64,000 bases of DNA from Nitrincola tapanii (lineage in GTDB: Bacteria; Pseudomonadota; Gammaproteobacteria; Pseudomonadales; Balneatricaceae): the NCBI RefSeq assembly GCF_008368715.1, contig NZ_SMRS01000005.1, positions 1 to 64,000 on the forward strand, in the 5' to 3' direction. This document shows positions 8,966-17,529 of the stretch, piece after piece. Position numbers and translations under genes: made by a program. How positions within the stretch are numbered: the stretch's first letter is position 1; each line of letters opens with the position of its first letter. The notes below the pieces were generated by a model. The model made no database searches and had not been told where the DNA came from. It was given only the letters and a program-made list of their open reading frames with translations.

Positions 8966-10468
8966 TCAGTTCAAGCCTTGGCAGCGCCCTTCTCGGTGAG
9001 GTTGCTGATAGACCCACTCTAAGAGCTGTTGTTGTAGTTGTGTGCCTAAACCTTGATGTGCCTCGGGATGATTGATTAATAACACCACTAACCAATCCTC
9101 ACCACACTGACTCCTGAGGTATCCACTGATGCCTGAGACTTGATTGAGCAAGCCTGTTTTTAAATGCATCTGGCCACGCTTAGGATCTTGGCGATATTGA
9201 CGTCGTGTTGTCCCATCTAAGCCGGCAATGGAAAGTGAGGAAATAAATTCAGGGCGCCAAGGACTTCTCCAGCCTGCTTGAAGAATTTGCGCCATCTGTT
9301 GTGGACTGATGCGTGCAGAACGGCTTAAACCTGAACCATTCTCGATAAACATGCCCGAGGTGTTAACGCCTAGTTCGCTCAGAACATCGTTTAGGGCAAC
9401 ACGTGCTTTTTCTAAGGTAGCAGGTTCACCTAAACGCTCGGCCCCAAGGGTTAAGGCCATATGACGTGTCATCACATTATGGCTCCACTTGTTGGCCACC
9501 CGAATGAGATCACTCAGGGGACGTGAGTGATGTACCATCAGCAACTGAGCATTCAGGGCGGGCCCTGAGTGAGTGCGTACACGTCCGTTCCACTCTCCAC
9601 CCCATTGCTGCCAATGTAAACGAAAGAGTTCGCCCGCATAGAACTCCGGATCGACGGCGGTACGTAAGAGTTCATAGGCACCGCATTGGCTAGGATAGGC
9701 GCCAGAAAAGATCACTCGGGTGCCTTCGACCTCATAACGTATATTGCGTTGCCAGGCATCACAGCTACCGCTGCCACGGGTGAGTTGATTAACAATTTCC
9801 ATTCCGGGTAATGGCGGCTCCGCTTCAATACGGATCTTGTCTGAACCGCGCTCAGGTAGAATATGGAAACGAATCGAGTTGGCATTGAATAATAAGGGGT
9901 GTGGAAGCTGGTTGTAGGCACGATAAGGCTGGCCATCAAAGGCTCCTGGATCACCCGGTGGTAAATTGAAGTAACTCGTATCTAGAATTAAATCCCCTTC
10001 GATACGTTTAAGGCCGGTGCTGCGCTGTAAATCACGCAACATGCGCCAGTGCTCTTCACTCACGGCCCCCGGATCGCCACTACCACGTAAGATCAAATCA
10101 CCCCGCAAAACGCCCTGTTCAATCGGTGCGGTGGCACGGATCTCAGTGCGCCAAGTGTAATCTGGACCGAGTGCAATCAGATTGGTCAGGGTGGTGGCCA
10201 GTTTGATGGTAGAGGCGGGATTAAATAAGCGTTCAGGCTGATGTGTAGCCAGTGGAGCCGAATCTCCTATGCGCTCAACCCAGATGCCGATGGCTTCGGC
10301 CGACAGGCGTTGCTGGCTGATGAGTCGGTTCAACGAAGCTTCTTGAGTTTGCGCAAAACTGAGGCTGGTCAGCAGGCTGATACAGCATCCACCGAGTAGA
10401 TAGTTGATCCAGCGCTTCATTTTAAATCGCATCTTAAATCCCATCGTACACCTCATCGTACATCCCAT
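8966..10468 (-). CDS. dacB: Penicillin-binding protein 4, D-Ala-D-Ala carboxypeptidase/endopeptidase
   Basis: A periplasmic low-molecular-mass class C PBP that trims and cleaves peptidoglycan cross-links. The three active-site motifs are visible: SxxK as STIK (in FNPASTIKLATT), SxN as SHN (in KWSHNVMTR) and KTG in HLKTGLLNQ. The signal peptide ends near SFAQ. The N-terminus is odd: in-frame Met codons occur at residues 1, 5, 9, 13 and 17 because of degenerate 12-base repeats (about 10409-10468). The physiological start is probably one of the last (Met17, base 10420, giving 484 residues). Single-gene unit, upstream of the receptor operon and facing the same way. Confidence 0.92.
   Translation of the reverse strand: MGCTMRCTMGFKMRFKMKRWINYLLGGCCISLLTSLSFAQTQEASLNRLISQQRLSAEAIGIWVERIGDSAPLATHQPERLFNPASTIKLATTLTNLIALGPDYTWRTEIRATAPIEQGVLRGDLILRGSGDPGAVSEEHWRMLRDLQRSTGLKRIEGDLILDTSYFNLPPGDPGAFDGQPYRAYNQLPHPLLFNANSIRFHILPERGSDKIRIEAEPPLPGMEIVNQLTRGSGSCDAWQRNIRYEVEGTRVIFSGAYPSQCGAYELLRTAVDPEFYAGELFRLHWQQWGGEWNGRVRTHSGPALNAQLLMVHHSRPLSDLIRVANKWSHNVMTRHMALTLGAERLGEPATLEKARVALNDVLSELGVNTSGMFIENGSGLSRSARISPQQMAQILQAGWRSPWRPEFISSLSIAGLDGTTRRQYRQDPKRGQMHLKTGLLNQVSGISGYLRSQCGEDWLVVLLINHPEAHQGLGTQLQQQLLEWVYQQPHREGRCQGLN
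10409..10468 (-). repeat. Degenerate 12-base tandem repeat at the start of dacB
   Basis: Read on the minus strand, five successive 12-base units each begin with ATG (ATGGGATGTACG, ATGAGGTGTACG, ATGGGATTTAAG, ATGCGATTTAAA, ATGAAGCGCTGG). The first two and the next two are pairwise similar. The repeat supplies several in-frame start codons four residues apart. Confidence 0.6.
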
Positions 10469-10640
10469 CGCAAATCTCTACCTTGAGTCGAATGCATGCT
10501 ATGAATAGGTTCAGAATCATACGCGCTGCCGAAATGGACGGAAAGGGTATGACGGCGTAATGCGCAGTGCGCGATTTCGATCCCTTGTCTGACCTATGTT
10601 AGTCTGAGGATTCCCAGCTGCGTGAATCAGGATGTTTTTT

Positions 10641-11999
10641 ATGTCTAAACGACCGCTGTTTGCCTCGGGCGTGAGGCTAGGTGTGGATTATATCAAGGTA
10701 ATTTTACCTTTTTTGCTACTCGGTATGGCGTTATTCGCCCTGGCCTGGCCTTTTGTTGAGCCGGCACCGCCGGAGCGTTTTCGAATCGCGACCGGCATGC
10801 CCGGCGGCGCCTATGAACGTATGGGGCAGGCCTATCAGCGTTACTTTGCTGAGCAGGGTTTTGTGCTTGAAAGCCACGCCAGTGCTGGATCTGTAGAAAA
10901 TTGGCAAAAGTTATTAAGGGGTGAGGTGGATGCGGCCATTGTGCAAAGTGGTACACGCCCTTTAGGGGTGGAAAATCAGTTGCAGGCCGTGGTCAGTCTT
11001 ACCTTCGAACCCTTGTTTATTTTTTATCGGCAGCGTGATTTTTCTGCCCAAAAGGCACCTGGAGATCAGCTACTCTTTGATCTGGATAGTTATTTGCCTC
11101 TCAATTTAGCCATTGGAGCGGATGGTAGTGGCACCCAAAGCTTAATGACAGGATTACTGCAATTACATACAGAAAGCCTGGGCAGAATTTCGACAGATTT
11201 GACTCTGCAGGGATTGGGTGGGGAAGCAGCTTATCAAGCGCTCAAAGAGGGAAGTGTCGATTTTGCCAGCTTCGTCATGGCGGCTGATGCGCCTTTGTTG
11301 CAGCGCCTTTTGGCGGATCCAGAACTAGGGGTCGTGGATTTTGTGCGCGCCAATGCGATCAGTCAGCGGCTACCTTTTCTAAGCCCCGTTGTTCTGCATC
11401 AAGGCGTCGTGGATCTTCAGGCAAACTTGCCTGGGCGTGACGTACAGTTGGTTGCCCCCTCGGCGTATCTAGTGGTCCGTAAAGATGCGCACCGTGCTCT
11501 GGTTCAGCTTTTAATAGAAGCGGCGCGCCAGGCACAAAGTACCTCCTCTTTGACGGCACCTCAGGGGTATTTCCCCAACTTGGCGCATATGGATCTGCCC
11601 GTGGCAGAGGAGGCTGAGTATTTTTTCCAGCGAGGCCCCAGTTTCCTGTATCGGCATTTACCCTTCGGTTTGGCCATTCTGGTTGATCGCTTGGCGATTT
11701 TAATCCTGCCCTTGCTGGCTATTTTAATCCCCTTATCTAGAATGGCACCTCCGGCGTTACGTTGGCGAATTCGCCGCCGTATCTATCGCTGGTATCGTAA
11801 GCTCCGGCTGATGGATAATGCACTTCTAGAAAGCGCCCTGACCGAGGCGCAATTACACAGCTATCTGCAGCAAGTCCGGCAATTGGAAGATGAGGTGGCG
11901 AACACAGAGGTGCCGCTATCTTATATGGAAGAGTTCTATAATCTACGTTTACATGTTGCTTATATACGTCAGCGTTTGGAAACACGCTTGTCGTCATGA
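10641..11999 (+). CDS. Membrane-anchored TAXI-family (TRAP-type) solute-binding protein, orphan
   Basis: About 452 residues. An N-terminal TM segment (about 20-40) is followed by a periplasmic TAXI-type binding domain (FRIATGMPGGAYERMG..YQRYF, AAIVQSGT, GADGSGTQSL) and a second TM segment near residues 345-365 with a basic, coiled-coil cytoplasmic tail. The ATG at 10641 is preferred over the one at 10632 because AGG at 10629-10631 gives correct spacing. TAXI proteins usually feed DctQM-type TRAP permeases, but none is encoded here. The membrane-anchored form with a cytoplasmic tail points to a sensory or scaffold role (inference). Overlaps or abuts the next lipoprotein gene. Confidence 0.82.
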   Translation: MSKRPLFASGVRLGVDYIKVILPFLLLGMALFALAWPFVEPAPPERFRIATGMPGGAYERMGQAYQRYFAEQGFVLESHASAGSVENWQKLLRGEVDAAIVQSGTRPLGVENQLQAVVSLTFEPLFIFYRQRDFSAQKAPGDQLLFDLDSYLPLNLAIGADGSGTQSLMTGLLQLHTESLGRISTDLTLQGLGGEAAYQALKEGSVDFASFVMAADAPLLQRLLADPELGVVDFVRANAISQRLPFLSPVVLHQGVVDLQANLPGRDVQLVAPSAYLVVRKDAHRALVQLLIEAARQAQSTSSLTAPQGYFPNLAHMDLPVAEEAEYFFQRGPSFLYRHLPFGLAILVDRLAILILPLLAILIPLSRMAPPALRWRIRRRIYRWYRKLRLMDNALLESALTEAQLHSYLQQVRQLEDEVANTEVPLSYMEEFYNLRLHVAYIRQRLETRLSS

Positions 12000-12013
12000 G
12001 GGGAGTGAAGTTG

Positions 12014-12631
12014 ATGAGGTGGTTTCGCAGTCTATTATTATTCTGTGTCTGCGTAAGTTTAAGTGCCTGTGTGGGGATCTGGCCTTTAGGGGAAAAAGAA
12101 CCCACGGCCTTGAGTCTGCAAGTGGTGACACCGACAGGTTCAGCTCTGCCCGCTGCTTCGTTAACCCGTCCACTGCTTTCCCTAGTGGTTGAGCGTCCTA
12201 GCGCACCTTCCGGGTTGAGTGGGCACTCAATTTGGTTTGCGAGCGGTCCTCATCAGCTGACCCCTTTTCGTGAGCATCAATGGCAGACTCCTTTGCCTGA
12301 ACAGTTAGAAACCTATTTGCAAGCTTATCTTTCCCAAAGTTTATCCGGTGTGCGCGTCTACTTAGATCGGCCGGGTGTCAGCAGTGATTATCGACTCACT
12401 AGCGAACTGTTACAGTGGCACCTCGATCAAACCTCACAACGCTTGTTAGTCACTCTGCATGCGCATTTGTACCAAGGTGAGCGTTTACTGATCAGCTGGC
12501 AGTGGCAACATTCTGAAGCACTGCGCGAAGTCACGGCACCCGGCTTGGTGCAAGCGGGCCAAGTTTGGATGGAAAAATGGTTCCAACAATTAGAGCGTTC
12601 CCTCTGGCCCTATTTAATCCCCCTTGAGTAA
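12014..12631 (+). CDS. PqiC/YmbA-like ABC-type transport auxiliary lipoprotein
   Basis: A lipoprotein of about 205 residues with signal peptide and lipobox LSAC (in VCVSLSACVG). The rest matches the PF03886 (ABC-type transport auxiliary lipoprotein, PqiC/YmbA) pattern: an extended early strand (PLLSLVVERPSAP), an RE/EHQWQTPLPEQLETYLQAYL helix and a C-terminal W.QQLERSL. Such lipoproteins normally partner with PqiAB/Mla-type lipid transport, but no such genes are adjacent. An upstream ATG at 11996 overlaps the TAXI stop codon; 12014 is preferred because GGGGAG at 12000-12005 has proper spacing. Co-transcribed with the TAXI gene. Confidence 0.75.
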   Translation: MRWFRSLLLFCVCVSLSACVGIWPLGEKEPTALSLQVVTPTGSALPAASLTRPLLSLVVERPSAPSGLSGHSIWFASGPHQLTPFREHQWQTPLPEQLETYLQAYLSQSLSGVRVYLDRPGVSSDYRLTSELLQWHLDQTSQRLLVTLHAHLYQGERLLISWQWQHSEALREVTAPGLVQAGQVWMEKWFQQLERSLWPYLIPLE

Positions 12632-12652
12632 TTCTGCGACAGGAGTTTAATC

Positions 12653-13078
12653 ATGAGTTTACCCACTATGCGTATTTTGTCCGATCAGTTACAAGCCTGT
12701 GGCCAGTTGAGTGCAGAAGATATTCGTGCTCTGGCCGCGCAGGGCGTGAAAACCTTGATTTGTAATCGTCCAGATCAGGAGGAAGAGGGACAGCCTGACA
12801 GTCACAGCCTGCAAGCTTTGGCTGAGTCGTTAGGCATGCAGTGGTATTTTCTGCCCGTGGTATCGGGTCAGGTCAAGGATGAAGAGGGCGATGCTTTTGC
12901 ACAGATCCTCAAAAGCATGCCAACCCCAGCGGTGGCGTTTTGTCGTACCGGTGCGCGTTGTGGTTGTCTTTGGGCTTTATCGCAGCGCCATGAACGTAGT
13001 GGTGAAGAGCTGGTACGTGCTTTGCAGCAAGCGGGTTACGACATGCCAGATTTTTTCAAACGTCTAACGGCGGTTTAA
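12653..13078 (+). CDS. DUF442 / TIGR01244-type phosphatase-like protein
   Basis: A 141-residue protein of the beta-lactamase-hydrolase-like phosphatase group (DUF442). The N-terminus has the typical QLQACGQLSAEDIRALAAQGVKTLICNRPDQEE pattern. The catalytic P-loop is CRTGARC, with the nucleophile Cys and the Arg of the Cx5R signature. In related proteins this domain is linked to persulfide dioxygenases or sulfur transfer. It lies 21 bases after the lipoprotein gene, with its own Shine-Dalgarno (ACAGGAG), and probably belongs to the same transcript. The substrate is unknown. Confidence 0.8.
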   Translation: MSLPTMRILSDQLQACGQLSAEDIRALAAQGVKTLICNRPDQEEEGQPDSHSLQALAESLGMQWYFLPVVSGQVKDEEGDAFAQILKSMPTPAVAFCRTGARCGCLWALSQRHERSGEELVRALQQAGYDMPDFFKRLTAV

Positions 13079-13133
13079 ATCTAGCCTGTGTTTGAGCAGA
13101 TTTGCCTGATATTTCTTCATGGAGTGAGAGCTT

Positions 13134-14429
13134 ATGCTGGAACGACTTTTTGGGTTAAAGGCGCATAACACTTCGGTTCGTACCGAAGTGCTGGCAGGTG
13201 TGACCACCTTTTTAACGATGGCATACATCATCTTCGTTAACCCAAGTATTCTGGCGTTAGCCGGCATGGATGAAGGTGCTGTATTTGTGGCCACTTGCTT
13301 AGCGGCAGCGATTGGCTGTCTGATTATGGGCATCTGGGCAAATTACCCTATCGCGATGGCGCCGGGAATGGGGCTTAACGCCTTTTTTACCTTTGGTGTC
13401 GTTTTAGGGATGGGTAAAAGCTGGGAGGTTGCGCTGGGTGCGGTTTTTCTCTCCGGTGTGTTGTTTATCCTGATCAGTATTTTTAAAATACGCGAATGGG
13501 TGATTAATGCCATTCCTGCCTCCTTAAAGCTGGGTATTGCCGCAGGGATAGGCTTATTTCTTGCGCTCATCGCGATGAAAAATGCAGGAATTATCGTTGA
13601 GCATCCAGCGACCCTTGTCACACTGGGTAATTTAGCTGAGCCCTCTGCACTTTATGCGTTTCTCGGATTTTTTGTCATCGCAGCCTTGGCCTACTTAAAA
13701 GTGACCGGTTCGGTGATGATCGGGATACTTGCGGTGACGCTGTTAGCTATGCTGTTAGGACATAATCAATACGCCGGCCTGATCTCTATGCCACCGTCTA
13801 TTGCACCGACCTTTATGGCGATGGATATTGCTGGGGCATTTGAAGTGGCGATGATCAGTGTGATTTTCGCCTTTCTGTTTGTTGATCTATTTGATACATC
13901 TGGAACGCTGATCGGTGTTGCCGAGCGCGGCAAGCTCTTAGATCAAGAGGGCAAGCTACCGCGCTTAAAACGGGCGTTGATGGCCGATTCCAGTGCTACG
14001 GTTGTCGGGGCTGCGCTCGGCACTTCGTCTACCACCAGTTACATCGAAAGTGCTTCCGGTGTCGCGGCGGGGGGACGTACCGGTCTGACCGCCGTTGTCG
14101 TGGCAGGATTGTTTCTGGTAAGTCTCTTTTTCGCCCCCTTGGCGGGCTCGATACCTGCTTATGCCACATCCGGTGCCTTGATGTATGTAGCCGTTCTGAT
14201 GGCAGGCAGTTTAGCCAAGGTGGATTGGGAGGATGTCACTGAAGCAGCGCCTGTATTGATTGCGGCTCTGACGATGCCTCTGACATTTTCTATCGCGCAT
14301 GGTATTGCCTTGGCCTTTATTACGTATGCCGCCATCAAATTGTTTGCGGGTAAAGGCCGTGACGTGAGTCCGGCGGTGTATGTACTAGCCGCGCTGTTTA
14401 TTGTGAAGTTCGTATTTTTCCCCGATTAA
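13134..14429 (+). CDS. NCS2-family purine permease (AzgA/GhxP-like)
   Basis: A 431-residue polytopic inner-membrane protein with 12-14 hydrophobic segments. The signature TFLTMAYIIFVNPSIL near the N-terminus, AMAPGMGLNAFF and the GTSSTTSYIESASGVAAGGRTGLTA segment are characteristic of the AzgA branch of NCS2 carriers, which import adenine or guanine/hypoxanthine with protons. The exact purine cannot be decided from sequence. A clear ribosome binding site (GGAGTGAG at 13120-13127) precedes it. The next gene follows after 19 bases and may be co-transcribed. Confidence 0.9.
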   Translation: MLERLFGLKAHNTSVRTEVLAGVTTFLTMAYIIFVNPSILALAGMDEGAVFVATCLAAAIGCLIMGIWANYPIAMAPGMGLNAFFTFGVVLGMGKSWEVALGAVFLSGVLFILISIFKIREWVINAIPASLKLGIAAGIGLFLALIAMKNAGIIVEHPATLVTLGNLAEPSALYAFLGFFVIAALAYLKVTGSVMIGILAVTLLAMLLGHNQYAGLISMPPSIAPTFMAMDIAGAFEVAMISVIFAFLFVDLFDTSGTLIGVAERGKLLDQEGKLPRLKRALMADSSATVVGAALGTSSTTSYIESASGVAAGGRTGLTAVVVAGLFLVSLFFAPLAGSIPAYATSGALMYVAVLMAGSLAKVDWEDVTEAAPVLIAALTMPLTFSIAHGIALAFITYAAIKLFAGKGRDVSPAVYVLAALFIVKFVFFPD

Positions 14430-14448
14430 TCTGCATGGAGAGTGAACG

Positions 14449-16515
14449 TTGAGCACTTCTCCTTTGCCGCCGGTTTTCAGTGTGCTCCTAGCTGGGCACC
14501 GGCAGCAGCGCTTGCAGCGTGGCTACTCAGCTGAGGTGCAAGCACAGCGCCAGGAACAACTGCAGCAGACCTTAACGACGGTCTTGTCTCATTTAGCTCA
14601 GGAGGCGGTGAGTGCCTTTGCATTAGCACAAAAGGAATACCTCCCTCTTACACCTGAATTACGCTTGTTGACGGGTACGGCGAGTGGTGTTGATGCCTTG
14701 GGTCGCGATCTCGCACCGACTCTAGGGTATCGTTTACATTTGATGAGCGCTCAAAGTTCTGCAGAGGTCTTTGAGGCAGAGCGTAATCTGGTGCTAGGCA
14801 TGCAGCCTTCCTCTGAGATGAACGCGCTTCAGCAAAGTGATTACTCACTCAGAGATGATCTACTCTTGAGTTTTGCTGATCTTTTAGTGGCTGTTTGGGA
14901 TCGCTCGGAAAGCGCTGAAATTAAAAGTGGGACGGCGAAATTGATTCGCAGTGCCCTGCTCAAGCGTAAACCTGTGTTGCTGATCCGTTTTGATGCCGTA
15001 GATGCTGTGCCGCAATTGCAGCTTTGTGATACCCAAAAGCTGGGAGAGTCGGAAACCCTAGAGCTGGAAACCTTTGGTCATAAGCGTGATGTGCTTGAGC
15101 AGTTCTTTTTGCCGAGTGTCGAAAGTATGGAGGCCTTACAGGCGCCCTTGCGGCTTTGGGTGCAACGTCTTCTTTGTCCTTTTGTTCAGGTTTTGCCAGA
15201 GGTGGCAGAGCAGGAAGCGCAGCTTCGCTTGATTGATGCCCAGCCTTCCTTCTTTGCCTGGCTCGGTACTTGGTGCCGTTATGTGTGGTCGGGTCGTAAA
15301 ACGCCAGTTCCCTTATCTTTTGTGCGTTGGTGCACCCAAGCGCTGTTCTGGTTAAAATGGATGCTGAACCCACCCAGTGTGTCGGCTGAGCAGCGCTTGT
15401 TGCATCTCTTACAGCGACCCGTATTGCAACAAAGCCTTCAGCGGCGCTGGATACACCGTGTACATCGCTTTGGTTCAGCGCTGGCGCGCTTGGAGTGGCG
15501 CGAGGCTTTTTTAGCGCCAAAGAGTGTGTCGCATCCTGCTTGTTCTGAACCCTCATCCTTGCCGCTCTCGAGTCTGGATATCGCCTTTGTGCGTGCGGAT
15601 GAAGCAGCACATTATTATGCTTGTGCTCACCGAGACGGAATTTGGCTGGTTTACTTTGCGGCGGCTTTTGCCGTTTTCTGTGCGGTGGCTGGAACCCTCC
15701 AGCTCTGGCCCGCGACTCAGGTCGGTTTAGTGATGTTTTGGGCGGTGGGTGAATTTGTACTGCTGCGATTTATCGTCGGACAGGTGTTGCAAGCTCGCTA
15801 TAAGGATTGGCATGGACGCTGGATGAGTTACCGCTTTCTGGCTGAGCAGCTGCGTTATTTACGCATCGGTTATGCCATGCTGGTCTTACCTAAGGCTTTA
15901 GATACCAGTGCCTGGTATTTAGATACACAGCATCAATTCAAACTCAAACATCCCGAGGTCTGGATATTGCAGCGATTGTTAATCGCTCAGGGGTTGCCTC
16001 AAACACAAACTGCTGGAGCGATTTATCATCTCGCGCAAGAGCGGCCCCAGGCTTTACAAGCGTTCAAGCAAGCCCTGAGTGAGCATCGACACTATTTTTC
16101 ACACAGCTATCATCACTTGCATCGTGAGCATGTGTATTTACATCGCTTAGCACTGATTTTATTTGTGATTACCTTTTGTGCGGTCACTTTACATTTTTTC
16201 GTCAAAATTTCCTGGATTCTGATTTTTACAGCTTTTTTCCCAGCCTGGGGTGCGGCCATCCATGGCGTGCTGACTCATAATGAAGTGGTGCGTATGTCAG
16301 CAATGGCGGGGGTGGTCTGGTCAAAGTTGGAGTATTTGCATCAAGCACTGAGCAGTCATCCACAAACTCTTAACACCTCTCTGGATAGCCCAACAGCCTG
16401 GACTGAAACCGGTGAGTTGCGTCAACTGATTGGGCATCTCATCATGATCCTAGCGGATGAGAATCAAACCTGGCGTTCGCTTTTACAACACAATCCACCC
16501 GATCTGCCTGCATAG
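14449..16515 (+). CDS. SLOG-domain sensor fused to SLATT-like membrane effector (predicted conflict/defence protein)
   Basis: A 688-residue protein with a TTG start, supported by GGAG at 14437-14440 and the lack of another in-frame start nearby. Residues 10-180 look like a SLOG Rossmannoid nucleotide-binding domain: VLLAGHR (12-18), LLTGTASGVDALGRDLA (73-89) and SFADLLVAVWDRSES (141-155). After a helical linker come TM1-2 (about 398-447), then the SLATT-type signature WHGRWMSYRFLAEQLRYL (454-471), TM3-4 (about 566-610) and a C-terminal LADENQTW (668-675), recalling the E..W end motif. SLOG-SLATT pairs are predicted to detect a nucleotide signal and open a membrane pore (Burroughs and Aravind framework). 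Here both are in one chain, next to a purine permease. Family assignment is by motif only. Confidence 0.6.
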   Translation: MSTSPLPPVFSVLLAGHRQQRLQRGYSAEVQAQRQEQLQQTLTTVLSHLAQEAVSAFALAQKEYLPLTPELRLLTGTASGVDALGRDLAPTLGYRLHLMSAQSSAEVFEAERNLVLGMQPSSEMNALQQSDYSLRDDLLLSFADLLVAVWDRSESAEIKSGTAKLIRSALLKRKPVLLIRFDAVDAVPQLQLCDTQKLGESETLELETFGHKRDVLEQFFLPSVESMEALQAPLRLWVQRLLCPFVQVLPEVAEQEAQLRLIDAQPSFFAWLGTWCRYVWSGRKTPVPLSFVRWCTQALFWLKWMLNPPSVSAEQRLLHLLQRPVLQQSLQRRWIHRVHRFGSALARLEWREAFLAPKSVSHPACSEPSSLPLSSLDIAFVRADEAAHYYACAHRDGIWLVYFAAAFAVFCAVAGTLQLWPATQVGLVMFWAVGEFVLLRFIVGQVLQARYKDWHGRWMSYRFLAEQLRYLRIGYAMLVLPKALDTSAWYLDTQHQFKLKHPEVWILQRLLIAQGLPQTQTAGAIYHLAQERPQALQAFKQALSEHRHYFSHSYHHLHREHVYLHRLALILFVITFCAVTLHFFVKISWILIFTAFFPAWGAAIHGVLTHNEVVRMSAMAGVVWSKLEYLHQALSSHPQTLNTSLDSPTAWTETGELRQLIGHLIMILADENQTWRSLLQHNPPDLPA

Positions 16516-16516
16516 A

Positions 16517-17443
16517 TTAAGAGATGGTGCCGGGTGGAATCTCCACGCGTATTTTTTGGGTTTTTGCACCTAGCTGACTCAGAGCTACTCCGCTAAAAAC
16601 GATGGCGACGGCAAACCATTGCTGAGTATTCAAGGCTTCTTGCAGGATTAAAAACGCAAAGAGTAGGGTAAAGACGGGCAGAAAATTCACATAAGCACCT
16701 GCTGTGGCTGCAGAAGTTTGGCTCAACGCATAGTTATAGAGGCCATAGGCTCCCACAGACACAAAGGCGCCCAAATAGAAAAGGTTCAGCCATAAGCTGC
16801 CAGGTAGGCTCTCAGGCCAAGGGCTCAGCATCGCTAAGGGAAAAAAGAACACAGCACCGGAGAGGGTTTGCACAGCCGTCAGAAATAAGGGGCTATAACG
16901 CTGAGTCAGTTTTTTCACTAAGAGCGTAAAGCCCACCGCACTGAGCATGGCTAAAAACTCTAAGAAGTTTCCTAACCAGGGTTTTGGCGCACTGGCTGAA
17001 ATATCGCTATGCCAGGACATCCACAAAACACCGATTAAAGCCAAAACAAAGCCTGTCCATTGAAAAGCCGTAATCTGCTCTTTAAGAAAGAACCAGGCAC
17101 CCGCCGCTACAAGGAGAGGCAGGGTGCTGGTGATCATCCCTGCTTGACTGGCGCTGGTGTATTGCAAGGCTAAACTTTCAAAAATGAAATACAGGCAGGG
17201 TTCAAACAGAGCCATACCCATTAATAATTTCCAATCTCCGGCTTGATAGTGAAAACCTTTTCGCCAAAAGCGCCAGAGTAATAAAAAGACTAGACTGCCA
17301 ATCAGCATCCTCAGAAAAATTACCTGCATCGGAGCAAGCAGTGTAATGGCCATTTTTAGGGCGATAAAGGAACTGCCCCAGATCGCCATGGCCAGTAATA
17401 AGGCGCCATGGGCACGGAGGTGAAGAGATTGGGAGGTGAACAC
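16517..17443 (-). CDS. EamA/DMT-family transporter
   Basis: A drug/metabolite transporter with two EamA repeats and about ten TM segments. The first repeat begins ALLLAMAIWGSSFIALK, the second around NFLEFLAMLSAVGFTLLVKK, ending in VAIVFSGVALSQ. The open frame extends to an ATG at 17527, but that would add a 28-residue hydrophilic leader uncommon in the family, and would leave two bases to the divergent ggt start. The GTG at 17443 (VFTSQSLHLRAHG) gives a normal N-terminus, so I prefer it; no strong Shine-Dalgarno decides. The substrate is unknown. It is convergent with the SLOG-SLATT gene, one base apart. Confidence 0.85.
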   Translation of the reverse strand: MFTSQSLHLRAHGALLLAMAIWGSSFIALKMAITLLAPMQVIFLRMLIGSLVFLLLWRFWRKGFHYQAGDWKLLMGMALFEPCLYFIFESLALQYTSASQAGMITSTLPLLVAAGAWFFLKEQITAFQWTGFVLALIGVLWMSWHSDISASAPKPWLGNFLEFLAMLSAVGFTLLVKKLTQRYSPLFLTAVQTLSGAVFFFPLAMLSPWPESLPGSLWLNLFYLGAFVSVGAYGLYNYALSQTSAATAGAYVNFLPVFTLLFAFLILQEALNTQQWFAVAIVFSGVALSQLGAKTQKIRVEIPPGTIS

Positions 17444-17529
17444 AGGGTAAGACTCAGTTGAAAAATTAGGGCCATGATAAAGTAGGCGATCAGAGTCTAA
17501 AAGTCGGTTTTGAGAGGGAGTGAACAAAC

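Noticed and set aside
14960-15610. 216-codon antisense frame inside the SLOG-SLATT gene
   Set aside because: Composition is Arg/Ala/His-rich as expected for a shadow frame; no start signal and no recognisable motif.
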